Source of the DNA: Liriodendron chinense
Taxonomy: Eukaryota; Streptophyta; Magnoliopsida; Magnoliales; Magnoliaceae
Reading direction: 5' to 3'
Assembly: GCA_003013855.2 (NCBI GenBank)
Contig: PVNU02002827.1
Span: forward strand, 186,001-250,000
Length of the DNA: 64,000 nucleotides
Numbering within the stretch: the stretch's first letter is position 1; each line of letters starts with the position of its first letter. Shown piece after piece: positions 22,992 to 34,668 of the stretch. Below the pieces are notes generated by a model. The model saw only the letters and a list, made by a program, of their open reading frames with translations. It did not search any database and was not told the origin of the DNA. The position numbers were made by a program, and so were the translations under genes.

Positions 22992-24134
22992 ATGTTGGTT
23001 TATTTTTGTAGGAACAGGGTGAATGTGATCTCTTTCCATGCATAGGTTTTTAGCCTCATCTTATCCTGTCTTTAACCTTCTAAAACTAAAACCAAATGCA
23101 GAAGTTAGAAAAAAAAAAAAAAGAAAAAAAAGCCAGAGGAATGATATCTCCGAGTAGAGAAATGCTTGAAAGTATATATACTTATGCATGATTTTTTATT
23201 TGAATATTAAGGAACTTTGTATTTTGTTCTTGTTTACCTTGTGTTATTATTATTGTGTGTGACTTAGTTTTTTTTTTTTTTTTTTTCTTTCTTTCTTCTG
23301 TTGATTTTGTTTCTGTTTGGATGGAAGTAAATCCTGCACCTTTTCTTTTCAGATTGTATTGTAAGGGATTTGAATTCCAAAGAGTTGGATGTTTGGTTCA
23401 TCCCAAGAAGTGGAAACTTGTTAAAATCGAGCTGGTCTCCAGCTTGAGATGAAATTGATTGGGCTACTCCATCCCAACTTGATCAGTCCACCTTTCTGGC
23501 TTGAGATGAAAGGGATTTGGGTTACTCCAGTAGAATTTGATCCGAGCCACTAGTGCAAACAGGTCCTAAAGCTTGGCTTAGGGTGTGTTTGGGTGCCACT
23601 AAAACTGCATTTCAATGCATTGTGCTTCCAACAGGCGCTCACAACAGTGTCAAAACCTATTGTTAGGGTACAACGGCTGGGATGAACCTAAGATTGTGGC
23701 CCACCCAGGTATTGCAACCGGCATGAAATTTTATTGGGGTAAACGGTTTGGATTTTAGAACACTTGACACATGAGCATGTGTCAAAGGTGGTCAATCAAC
23801 TCCTTGCGGTCCGAATCACTTTAATGAAAAAGAAAATGTAAAATGTATTGCATCCGACTAGACCCTTACTAGTATTTCTGTTCTTTGTTAGACTTGTGAA
23901 TGCACAGATGGCATCTAAATGGCAAGTGGGGTCCATGGTTCATTTATCAGAAATGTCCTAGATCGACAGATATGGCCTGTTGATAGTTGTCCTGGAAGTG
24001 GATGGTTAAGAGAATTACAAAAATCTACATTCAATGAAAAAAAGTGCAAAAGATTGGTTAGGATATTAAAATGAGTGCCATTTTGGGAAATGGTTCAACC
24101 AATTTGGGTCCCATTAGATCAACAAATTCAGTTA
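22992..24134. other. Intergenic, no gene seen
   Basis: AT-rich DNA with poly(A) and poly(T) runs near 23,110 and 23,267. A single TIR-like word, TTAGGGTGTGTTTGGGTG, lies near 23,579 and may be one end of a MITE whose partner is lost. Confidence 0.45.
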
Positions 24135-25047
24135 GGGGCTGTTTGGATGGGAAGTAAATGAAGGTAAAAGGGAGAAATGGGGAATAAATGGAGGTAAAAG
24201 GCATTTGAGGTGTATTTGGATAGGAGTATATATATGAAAATGAAATGAAATGGGAGTAAATGAGCGTGGAAATGAAATCCTCTTTACAAGATAACATTTA
24301 GAAGTAAATATGGAGAAATGTATTTTTGAGATGACATTTAGAAGTAAATAGGGTGAAATGTTTTTTGGAGATAGCATTTAGAAGTAAATAGGGTGAAATG
24401 CATTTTTGAAATCCTCTTTGAGATGACATTTAGAAGTAAATAGGGTGAAATGCTTTTTTGAGCTCCCTTAAAGAGTTGTAAACGAAGGTGCATATGTCTG
24501 TCATACATGTGGTACATTGATGATACTCCAAAATAATTTAATCATTGGCTACATCACTAAAATCACACCAATAGAATGATCCAAGCTGTTCAAGACACAT
24601 TGATGATACTCCAAAATAATTCAATTAAAGGCTACATCACTAAAATCACAACAATAGAATGATCTAAGCTGGTTAAAAAGCATTGGTAAGTTGCTTGTTT
24701 GCAATCCTTGCGTTGGTAGCTTACCTAAGGCTCAAAATTTCCTTGCTTCTAGCAAAAATGTATATTTCAATGGGCTTATTACAATCATTTTGATAAATAT
24801 TACATATGTACACTAATTTGAGATATTAAAGCTGTTTTGGGACATCACTCATGTTTCTGTGAATATATTGAAAAATTCCAATGCCACTGCAATTCCTCCA
24901 ATTTATTCTATCCAAACAAAACATTTAGATTTCAAATGCATTTCATTCTCTCATCCAAACATAACTTAGTAAGCCATTTACTCTCAACTTATATACCTCC
25001 AATTCCATTAACCATTTACCTCAGTTTACAAGCTCTCAAACGAGCCC
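24135..25047. mobile_element. Tourist-like non-autonomous DNA element with internal tandem repeats
   Basis: The left end TTAGGGGCTGTTTGGATGGG and right end CTCTCAAACGAGCCCTAA form an inverted pair of the GGG..CTGTTTGG type seen in PIF/Harbinger MITEs. The interior has about four copies of a roughly 55-bp unit (CATTTAGAAGTAAATAGGG) at 24,290-24,460. It also has two copies of a roughly 80-bp unit (TGATACTCCAAAATAATT) at 24,518-24,670. No transposase is seen. The TTA and TAA flanks are not identical, so the superfamily is a suggestion. Confidence 0.55.
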
Positions 25048-25411
25048 TAAGGAACCATGGGGCCCACATGTATAGACAACATGCAAAATGAGACTCATTG
25101 TGCACAATTGAGATATTGGTTTACTACAATTTTTTCTTTTATAACTCATTGGTTTGATATTAACCCACATATGAATTATGCAACAAAACTTGATAGATTG
25201 ATGGACAGTCATCTCCACCGTTGGACCGATGGGCATGGTCACTGATTGCATGCATGGTCCTAGCCATTCGATCAACAACTTGCTTTGGGGTATTCACTAA
25301 GGGGGCGTTTGGATTGGAAGTTACTTAACATAAGCTACTTATGCCTAAAGTAGCTTATCTTGGGTTTCTACTTATTAAGCTGAAGTGAACTTATTAAGCT
25401 GAAGTGAACTT

Positions 25412-25493
25412 TGGGTTCGGAGCCTTGCCTCGTTGGTAGACTCTGCGGAGTTTCAACAGGAGGTCTTCAACCGTTCAACCGATCCATCTTCAT
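25412..25493 (+). mobile_element. 3'-truncated SINE head
   Basis: The text GCCTCGTTGGTAGACTC, GTTTCAACAGGAGGTCTTCA aligns with the 5' part of the SINE at 8,150 (GTAGACTG, GTTTCAACACTGAGGTCTTG). TTATTAAG occurs on both sides (within 25,370-25,400 and at 25,494-25,501), a possible target duplication. The left flank itself is duplicated (CTTATTAAGCTGAAGTGAA twice). Confidence 0.5.
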
Positions 25494-25559
25494 TTATTAA
25501 GGCCGAAAAGCATTGAATGGGTAAAAATGCAAAAAAAATAATTTGATGTGATGATTCAA

Positions 25560-25949
25560 TTCATTCATTCTTATTTTTTCTAGCCATCGTTTTTCCATGG
25601 TCTGGATGTATGGCTATGATTGGCTAACCAAAGTGATTCTTTTCAGAATCACAAGCAATCCATGACTGGCCCTAACAAATAGATAGATTAAATTATTAAT
25701 TGGATCCATTTTTGTGTAAGCAATTGTGACCATCCATATTAAAGGCTATTAAACAATGTTTAACATTATCATATTGGTGCGATGTTTGCATGGTTGCCCA
25801 TGCAAAGTGTGTTAGATCTAATTAGCTGTCTAGCTCAATGGGTCGAATCTAACTAACGGTCTAGATCAATGGATTGGACTGTTTAAATGTTCCAATGCAA
25901 CGAGGAGCACTATAACTTATAGTGCTCCAAGAGCATCGGAGCATCTCTC
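25560..25949. mobile_element. MULE-type MITE, copy 2, truncated and inverted
   Basis: The right end GAGCATCGGAGCATCTCTC and interior words (CAAGCAATCCATGACTGG) match copies 1 and 3, the interior in opposite orientation. The left terminal repeat is missing. It lies only 29 bp before copy 3, so the two make an inverted cluster. Confidence 0.6.
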
Positions 25950-25978
25950 TTATTTGTATATTACATATTCTTTCTAAA

Positions 25979-26466
25979 GAGAGATGCTCCAATACTCAGC
26001 ACTATTAAGTTACAGTGCTACTATTACTTAGACTGTACGATCTATTAATTCAGACCGTTCATTATGCGCAGCATGCATTTCATGGGCTACCATGTAAACA
26101 TTGCACTGTTTGGGCCAATGTTAACCATTTGATCGATAGACGCCAATATGGATGGTCAAGATTGTTTACATAAAAATAGGCTCAATCAACAATTTATCAC
26201 ATCCGTTGGTTAGGACCAATCCTGGATTGCTTATGATTCCCAAGAATTAGTTTTATTAGGCAATCATAGCCACCCGTACGTGGCTTGGAAAAGGGACGGC
26301 TGTTATAAAATAACATGATACCAGGAATGATCAACCATATGATTAGTATTATTATCTCTATGGTAGCCCATGAAATGTGTCATTGACTCAACAGACGGTT
26401 CAGATCGATCGATTGGACTGTTGAAGTGAACTGATGTGGCTAGGAGCACTATAAGGAGCATTTCTC
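25979..26466. mobile_element. MULE-type MITE, copy 3
   Basis: It starts GAGAGATGCTCCAATACTC and ends AAGGAGCATTTCTC. The 9-bp flanks CTTTCTAAA and CTTTCAACA agree at 7 of 9 positions, a decayed Mutator-type duplication. The interior follows copy 1 through CTGGATTGCTTATGA and ATCGATTGGACTGT. Confidence 0.7.
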
Positions 26467-28556
26467 CTTTCAACATATCCATACTATGTATAACGCGAGC
26501 AGAGGGTGACAATTCTACCCTTCCAGAGGGTGACAATTCTACCCTTCCATTAGTAATAAAAAAAAATTGGGAAACCTCGAATATTCAAAGGTGTGGAAGG
26601 GATTTGAAAAAAAAAGGGGTATTTTGGCCCATCAAATGGGCGGTCGAGATCAATGGTCATGTGAATCTACTGAATGATTACTAAAGGTGATACTACGAAT
26701 GAGAGAGAGAGAGATGAAAAGTAAAGAAGAATCTATGAATGTGATGATGGTCATATCATCATTTCATCACACAATTATTGTAGGAATAAATGAAGTGATG
26801 GATTTCACCATGAGAGAATGCAACTTTTGCCTTAAAATCAGCTAATGACAAAAGCATCATCTCATGAGTGATGGAACTTTGGACTCAAAATGGCAGCCCT
26901 CCCCTCCTTTTTCAAGCAACCCAAGTACAGCCCACTCTCTCTCTCCCCACTTCAATAATTGCCACCCCTTTCTTTCCTTCCCTTATCTAATGATAAAGGG
27001 AAAAGCTTTGATATTCCTGGGAAGCGTGACACATCATTAGTGGGCCCTTAGACATTAGTTATAAATTGCTTACTTGATATAAATGTAGTTCATATTAAAT
27101 TGTCCAAATTATAGGTCCTAGTTTAGATTATATTGAAGAAACAAAGAATTACTCCTATTTGATTATTTGACCATCAGATTGGTGGATGTTTATTAGATGA
27201 TTTATCATCATCATCTAAGCCTTATCCTAATGAATTGGGGTCTTGCTATATGAATTATTTTATGCGATTCCATTATATTAAAGGCCATAACTTTAGTTAA
27301 GATAGGTGATATAAAGTGGGCTACAGATGCATTCTTAGCACAGCTAGACCAAAAGAAACCCGAATGAAAGCGAAAGTAGCCCGTCAGAATTGGGCTCAAT
27401 CCTACGTAGGGCATGAAGTAATTGAGCTCTAGGTATGTTTGGTTCGAAGAAATTCATTTAGGATAGGGAGAGATTGCCATTGGAAGTGTAGATTATAAAA
27501 CAGTTGTAACTTTTGATCTGGGAATAATCACGAAATGCATGACTTATTAATTTTTATGTAACGATGCTTCTGGGGTCAACTGACAGCTACACCAACTAAA
27601 TTCATTCATTTTGTCAGAAAACACATGCCTTGGGTTTAAAATTATGATTTTAGAAAAAAAAAAAAATTTATTTTTAAAAATTTCTATTTTTATCATACTC
27701 TTTATTCTTACAATTTTAAAATTTTTGCCTTTTCTAGAAATTGCTTGTAATAATGTTGGGAATGCTTCATAAGGTTTATCTGCACATTTTTATTTTTGGC
27801 AAATTAAGCTTTGGGAGAGATTTTGCTATTTTGAAAATTTTCTAAATAAATTAAGGATTTTAAGTCTTTCATATAAGTGACATAATTGAGCTATCTTATT
27901 ATTATTTAATAACAAATATCTGAATTTTCTCACTTACTTTTTGTGGATTCAAGTTTTTGATTTTTTGAGGAAGACGGTGATTTTCTTCTTGTCGTTTCAA
28001 GCTCTTCCTCGCGTCAATAGGTCATCACTTCTTTTCTTAATATCTTCACCCATGTTCTTTTGGGCCTTATCATTCCTTTTTTAAAGTTTTCGACTTGTAA
28101 AAACTCATTTCCTTTAATTTGCAGTCTTTAGTCTTTGTTGTATATGATGAAACTAACTAAATTTACATTCCCTCATCTTATTTATTTATTGATGCTATTC
28201 CTAAATTCTTTCGAATACATTCTTCTATCATTCCTTAACTCATTCACCTCTTCATCTTCCTTTCAGCTACACTTATCTATAGATATGTTATTCCTTAACT
28301 GCTCAGTATTCTATCCTATAAAGCATGGCTGGGCTTATAGCCACCTTATAAAAATTTCCTTTTCATTTTGATATTAGATGGTTAAGAATGAAAATTATTT
28401 GATGGTTTTATTTTAATAAATAGGTGTCCATCAATTAGCGGGTAGGATTATTCAACTAATTTGATTTTGGGATGATAGGTCAACAACACCAAGTTCCACT
28501 ATTTAGTTGGTTGAATTTGAGTTAATATATGCCACACTTTTTATTTTAGTATAATC
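26467..28556. other. Intergenic, no gene seen
   Basis: A 24-bp phrase (AGAGGGTGACAATTCTACCC) is repeated back to back near 26,503. 27,430-28,400 is strongly AT-rich. No ORF here has a recognisable domain. Confidence 0.5.
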
Positions 28557-29168
28557 TGTTGGAGGAGACTTTAAAAGTGTGCAAAGACAGAGTCCAACGA
28601 CCGATTGTTGGTTGGACAAATTAGCATAGTAGTCTCTAGACAGTTTTTGGGAGTTTCAGACTGGTTGGACGACCGGTTTGCAGGGGACTCCAACCGGTCT
28701 TAGTTGAGGCAGAAAAAATCAATTTTTAAGTAAAACTCTCTGGACATATTTTACACTGTGACCGACCGATTGGCTATGGGCTACGACTGGTCAGTGGGTG
28801 TGATAGTGTAGTGTATGGTTATGCAGTTCTGCATAAAATGTTTGTATTTTCAATTGAAGGCTTATATAAACACCTCCTAATCATGTTTTTAAGTATCCTA
28901 AGACATACCAAGGAGTCCTAACTCGTGTTTAGGGCTTGGGGAGAGGATTGTGAGGTTTGAGAGATCTTTGTTCATCTTCTGGGTTTACTTGTGGGTAGAT
29001 TAACTCTGTAATCTTTTGATTTTCATAGTGTTGCTGTTGCTTTGTGCTGTGGTTTTTTCCTGCAAAGGTTGTCCACATAAAAATGGATTGTCTTTGTGTT
29101 GATTGCGTGTGTAGCGTGTGGTGATTGTTTGAATCTCTTCGGTGTTTATGCTAACCGATTTTTCAACA
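28557..29168 (+). mobile_element. Solo LTR (612 bp)
   Basis: It starts TGTTGGAGGAGACTT and ends TTTTTCAACA, with flanks TAATC and TGATC (4 of 5 match). A TATA-like GCTTATATAAACACC lies near 28,860, followed by a GAGAGGATTGTGAGG leader, as expected of U3-R-U5. The U3 part carries several GACCGRTT and GACTGGTC words. No internal region is present, so it probably arose by LTR-LTR recombination. Confidence 0.62.
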
Positions 29169-29559
29169 TGATCCGGGTGTCATACCTAGCAAGAAAATCC
29201 ATTAGTGTGGACTATCATATTATAGGATAAATTGCAAAGTAATTCCATTAGTGTGGACTACCACTATACACAGTGTACATATTCACTAATCCAAACTATT
29301 CAAATGTTGGGCCCCACTGCAGATGGATTGTAACAAAAAAATTGCACTGAAAAGGATGATCCTACCGGTTAGGTTTGGGGCCATTAAGACGATATGTATT
29401 CTGTAATCTTAGTTAAATGAAAAAGTGCATTAATCAGAGGTTAGAATCCTCCAACTGGTACAATTTTTGGGCCATGCAACATCTACTATGGGTCCAGCGA
29501 ATCAGACAGTTTGGATTGATGTACATGTATCATGCATACCACTTGTACCATCATATTTT

Positions 29560-30180
29560 CCTCTCTCATCGCTAATGCAATAAGGTTGATCAGTGTCTTC
29601 CTCAAAGGATAACTGCCTTGAATCCACAAAACTCTCTTGAGTGCACAATAGTTTTCTCGAATCCATGAGAAGAGAAATGACAAAAGTCGGAGTTTTTGAC
29701 TGACAATATGAAAGTTAATTCTAAAATGAGTTTTAAAAGACATTATATACTCTAAATAAAACCCTAAAATGAAAAGAAAGTCCTTAAAAAATAGGCAAGT
29801 AATTAGAAAATGCGCAAAAACTCCATTGTTTGTCGATCGCTATTGGTCGACCGATTTGAGTCTTCGGGTGATCAATCGATCGATCGATCAATCTGGTCGA
29901 TCAACCAAAGTGGTTCTTGAAATGTCCAATGACTAAACTTATATTTCGGGGTAGTTTCAATCGACCGACACGACTGAAATAATAAAAAAGTGTCCAGCGA
30001 GTAATCAGGACTTTCTAGGGTATTTTTTATCAACCAACTAGATTGGTCGGTCGAACCAAAATATGCTGAATTCTGCGTTTTTTTCTTGAGCTCCTTCCTT
30101 CCGTCCATCTCAGCCATGAATACATCCACGACCGGTTCTACATCACTAATGCCCCGCCGAAAGCTCCTGCTAGCCTAACA
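29560..30180 (-). mobile_element. LTR-like fragment, minus strand
   Basis: Read on the minus strand it begins TGTTAGGCTAGCAGGAGC. It contains repeated GGTCGACC/GATCGATC words in a U3-like position and then GTATATAATGTC near 29,745 as a TATA-like site. It resembles the solo LTR at 28,557 in plan but not closely in sequence. The end was not found. Confidence 0.35.
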
Positions 30181-31590
30181 AACTCACCTTGCTTTTATGA
30201 TGTTATACTTTTACCCATGGACGACATTATTCAGTACGTTTTTCACCAACTGTCGCAACCCACCATATATACAATTGGTTCACGTGCACACCAATCTAAC
30301 CCATAAAAGTTCTGGGCCTCCTGAAAGATGAACCACAACCTGAAAATCACACCCTCGATCAATCTTAACCGTCCGATTTCATAAGCAGTCCAAATCCATG
30401 AAGCAAATTTTCAGGCTAGGGAGCCCCAGTGTCCCATGATTCCAATAATCTAGATTGGTGTCCCTATATGTAAATCTAATGGTTGGAAAATAAAGTACTG
30501 ATGTTTGTGTGCAGCTAAACAGCACATCCTTTGAAATTGAAGTAAAGAGGTAGTGATCTTGTAAGTCTAAAATGCCGCCAGACTGGAAATATTGCGCACG
30601 TTTGCATTGTATATTTGTTACAAGTAGTGATGTTTTTGGTCAGTCAAACACGTTTCATGTAAGAAAGAGAATCTAGAAAAGAAAAACCCAATTGCTTGAA
30701 TCCTCCCAATCCCCCACAAAACCCGGATTTCATTTCATTTTCAGGAATCCACCTTTGTTCCATTTTCACTGAATGGTAAATATAAAAAAAAAAAGAAAAA
30801 AAGACAAAAAAGAAAAGAAAAAAAAGGAAAAAACAAGTATAGTAATCCATGGGTGCTATCCTTAGCATCTTGACCGTATAATTTGGCCGCCCGCTTGGCA
30901 ATCAGGACCGTTCTTTTTGTTGGTCCCGCTGTGGATGGTCTGAGTTTCAGAAATAGATCCTAACGGTTGGATGGTCCAGCGGGACTGATTGAGCGTATAA
31001 GGTCCTTAAGCTAAAATTTGCTCATTCTTCGATTACCATACATGTGGGGCCTATGATTTGGTGATCCAGACCGTTGATGCGTTGAACCCCGCATGGATGG
31101 TGGATGATGAAATAATGTAGGCTACTGATCTTCTGTTAAAATATTCTTTCCTTAATGTTCTGTTTATATGCTACTAATCCAAGGGTAAGATCTTCAAACG
31201 TGGGAGAATTTTTCGACCCATCATCCACGATATGGCCCATTAGATCAACTGCTTTGATCACTTATTTACGGAAGTAACGGTGATAGGATCATATAATTTC
31301 TCAATAATACAAAAGCCAACATTTCACATTCTAAAAGAAATGTATCGATTAGACGGTGAGGATTGCCTGATCCATCATTTATGTGACCCACTGGATGCGT
31401 AATTCGAATCACTGAGAGTGGATCCAACACACAATCAGGTCCCAGGACCACAATTTTGAGTGGTCCATAGATTACTCAATCCACCCTTCTTGTTCAAAGG
31501 CATGGAATAGAAGGAATGAATAGATACTTAGTCAGGTTTACTTTTTTATCTAGTCTTTCAAATCTAATCCTGTTTTGGGTTTGGTGGGAG
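30181..31590. other. Upstream region of the MYB gene
   Basis: No gene or complete mobile element was recognised. The AAAAAAGAAAAA tract near 30,780-30,835 and the phrases CCGTTGATGCG and AACGGTTGGATGG belong to dispersed repeats. Regulatory sites of the MYB gene probably lie here but cannot be named from sequence alone. Confidence 0.4.
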
Positions 31591-31600
31591 TCTATATATC
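31591..31600 (+). promoter_or_regulatory. TATA box of the MYB gene
   Basis: TCTATATATC lies about 100 bases before the chosen ATG at 31,699. That gives a short leader of about 70 bases and argues against the in-frame ATG at 31,516, which is upstream of the TATA box. Confidence 0.6.
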
Positions 31601-31698
31601 TTGGGTTGTTACTCTTCTTGCTTGAACTTCAAAGGACTCTCAAAACCATTCTACCTCTTTTGGGTTTTTGGGTCTTGGAAGCATTGGAATTCAAACCA

Positions 31699-33497
31699 AT
31701 GTCTACTACTGCTCCTAGTAAGAGAGGGTGCAAAGAAGAAGAAGATAGTGAGCTTAGAAGGGGACCATGGACACTTGAAGAAGACTCTCTCCTCATTCAG
31801 TACATTACTTGTCATGGCGAAGGGCGTTGGAATCTGTTAGCTAGATGTTCAGGTAAAATCTGACACACCCAATTCATATTTTGGTGGTTGGACATGTAAT
31901 GAGTGGTGGATTTCAATCCCATCATGCTTTTCTTACATGGGTCCTGTTTGATTTTTATGTAGGATTGAAGAGAACTGGCAAGAGTTGTCGATTGAGATGG
32001 TTGAATTACTTGAAACCGGACGTGAAGCGCGGGAACCTGAGCCCCGAAGAACAGATCTTGATTCTTGAACTTCATTCGAAGTGGGGAAACAGGTAGTTTG
32101 ATTCAAATCCATGTTAATTGTTTGATGGTTTACATGTACTTCATAGAGAAATGACTGGCAGAACTAAGCATGGTGTGGCCTGCATCTTAATTTTGTTATG
32201 ATGATCAACCGTGAATCATTTTCTACCGTTATGATTGTCTGGGATGTTAACTCAACATTAATCAGAGTTTAAGGCTACTGTCACAAGTGGATTTCATGTC
32301 CATGTTATCTGAAAATGTTGTGTTTCAAAAGCCATCTTGTATAAAGAGTGCGCAGTTGGGGATTAATTAATAAAAGTAAGGAAATAGTTTCAGATTGCCA
32401 AAGCTCTTTATGCTGTGGTCCATTTCGTTTCTGCCCTATCCTCATGATCATTCACCTTCTTTAACACACACACAAATATTTTAGTGACATTCCTCCTCAG
32501 TGCTATTGTCATGATTTTTTAGGGAAGCTTTGATGGTAATAGATATGAACCATTGTAATGTTTCTCTTTAAATTAAATTAGGGGTCTTGTCAAACATGCT
32601 TGAGGAAGAAAAATGAAATAAAATGAAAAGTAATTAGGCGGAATTCGAAATATGAAGATGGTAGCAGCCGCCTTCCTGTAAGGAATCAATCAATTCAATC
32701 ATGTTAGTCTATTTTTAGTACCTATGTTTCCATTATAACTTCTTACATGGTATCAGAGCAATCTCTCATGCAATTTCTTTATTCGTCTGTATTTTAAAAC
32801 TTTCATAACTATCTAATTACATTATATTTATTATTAAGTTGTTAAGGTTGTCTTTCTTGTGGTTTCATAGGTGGTCTAGGATTGCTCAACATCTTCCAGG
32901 AAGAACGGACAATGAAATAAAGAACTATTGGAGGACGCGGGTTCAAAAGCAAGCGCGGCAACTTAAGATCGATGCAAATAGTGCAAGATTTCGGGATACG
33001 ATCCGCTGCTTTTGGATGCCAAGATTGCTTGAGAAGATGGGATCCTCACCATCAATCCAAGCATCTCTAAACTCAACTCCTCTGTTCAACACAGTCCCAG
33101 AAGCATCCCCACCAGAGTCCATCATCACAAGTTTACAGAATACATCAAGCAATTCCAACCATTTTGAGAAGTCCAGCTCAGAAGATTGCAGCCCAAGCAT
33201 CTCCTCAGATTCCATGAACATCACCCAACTCCCTGAAATCTCAGAATTCCCAACAAGCCCTTCCCATGCATTCACCAACATGGACTACACCCCATTTCTC
33301 AAGGGCTACTATGCTGAGAGCAGCTATGACTTAGAGGCCATAAACCCAACTGCCGCATCAACATCAAGCTTCACCTATCCAATCTCTGACTGCCATGTGT
33401 CTGAGAGTAATTGGGCTGATGGCATGGAAGATGCTGGTCTATGGGGCATGGATGAGTTGTGGCCAATTAGAAAGCAGCTACAAGGGAGGCCCACCTG

Positions 33498-33498
<1 letters not shown>
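31699..33498 (+). CDS. R2R3-MYB transcription factor, subgroup-20 type (three exons)
   Basis: Exons 31699-31852, 31963-32092 and 32871-33498 join in phase to 303 residues. R2 covers about residues 21-71 with Trp24, Trp44 and Trp64. R3 covers 74-122 with Leu77 in place of the first Trp, then Trp96 and Trp115. The linker LKPDVKRGNLSPEEQ, the end PGRTDNEIKNYWRTRVQKQA and the motif FWMPRLLEKM (residues 142-151) fit subgroup 20, which includes Arabidopsis MYB2, MYB62, MYB108 and MYB112. Members act in the nucleus, often in stress, hormone or phosphate responses; which applies here is unknown. The C-terminal half is Ser/Asn-rich and acidic near the end (GMEDAGLWGMDELW), plausibly an activation domain. 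Two introns sit at the usual R2R3 positions. Nothing looks damaged. Confidence 0.95.

Positions 33499-33501
<3 letters not shown>

Positions 33502-33539
<38 letters not shown>
33502..33539 (+). repeat. T38 homopolymer just after the MYB stop codon
   Basis: A run of 38 T begins four bases after the TGA stop. If the tract is transcribed, the 3' UTR opens with a long U tract. Confidence 0.9.
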
Positions 33540-33546
<7 letters not shown>

Positions 33547-34202
33547 ATTTTGTCAAAAACCAACATCAAAGGAAGTTAGATACTTTAATTTGTAATGCAA
33601 TTCATCAACGTGAATTTCATTAAAATGTATTAGTGCTAGTTTCAAAGTTGGAGACTATAAGTTGCAACTCCAAACAACTTTCTTTGTTTTAGTATGCATT
33701 TTTCAAGTGATGGAAAAAGTGTGTTTGGAAGATGGAACTTTGTGGGTCTGTGTGGCATCAATTGCTTCTTTTGACTTTGGGTCCAATGCCAACTAAGAGG
33801 ATCTTGTGTGGTCACTTCATCTATCATCCTCGACCTGAGGACATGGCACAGTATACTAAGGTTTATCTTTGTACAAGTGGGCCCTTAATTCAGTCATCCA
33901 GACCGTTGGTCTGTTGCGCCCCCATCCAAATTTCCTTGCAGGACAATATTGACATTTCGATTTGTGGCCTGTGAATGGATGATTATGAAGAGAAATGCAA
34001 GGACGGTCAGTGAAAAAAGGCTCAAGGTTGGTGGCTAGGATCTTGAAGCATGGGGGATTTTTGGGGAATTAGATATCAATGATGGGTCCCAACATACCAA
34101 TGGACAAGATCAATGAATAATGGCCCCCTTTGGTACATATTGAAAAATCAAGTATAATGTATATATACCTGAAGACATATTCATACATGCACACGCGTGT
34201 GC

Positions 34203-34578
34203 ACACATGTTTAAGGAGGTATTAAGTCCAACCAGTTGGAGTACAAATTACAGTCCACCAAGCGGATATCTTCTAACCTCTGAGGCCTGTACGATATCCA
34301 AACCGTCCAATAGGTTGGCACTATGATGAGGATCATATAATACAAAACTTAGCAATATCGACTCATTGTGTGGACTACACTGTATTTTTCTATTTATTAA
34401 TGGCATGATTATTTTTCTATGGTGTGTTCCACCTGATCAACTAATGTTTACACTAGGTGGTCCACATGGTCAGTCGAACATATTGGAAGGGTTGGATGCA
34501 CCTGAACTATATCAGTTAGAAGTTATCTAGGGGATGGAGCGTACCTTGTGGTCCAACCTCTTGGACTTGAGATCTTCC
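34203..34578. mobile_element. MITE with GTCCAACC..GTTGGAC palindromic ends, copy 1
   Basis: The left part AAGTCCAACCAGTTGGAG and right part GTCCAACCTCTTGGACTTG are mirrored, as in the element at 44,329-44,708. The interior shares GGTTGGCACTATGATGAGG and GTGGTCCACATGG-type phrases with it. No target duplication is clear. Confidence 0.55.
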
Positions 34579-34668
34579 CTCCTTACAGACGTGTGCGTGC
34601 GCGTGTGTATACGTATGTATGTATTGCGTGTGCAGGGAAAGGTTTATAAGGTGGATCTCAATTCTCAA

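Noticed and set aside
25412..25493. Possible tRNA gene from tRNA-like A and B boxes
   Set aside because: It cannot fold as a cloverleaf and aligns with the SINE heads at 8,150 and 35,896.
31516..31698. In-frame ATG upstream giving a longer MYB N terminus
   Set aside because: The extra 61 residues are hydrophobic and unlike MYB proteins, and a TATA box (31,591-31,600) lies inside this stretch. The start at 31,699 is preferred.
34190..34640. CRISPR-like or structured array from GT/AC alternation
   Set aside because: Only short ACACGCGTGTGC-type runs flank a MITE; there is no regular repeat-spacer pattern, and a plant genome would not carry CRISPR.
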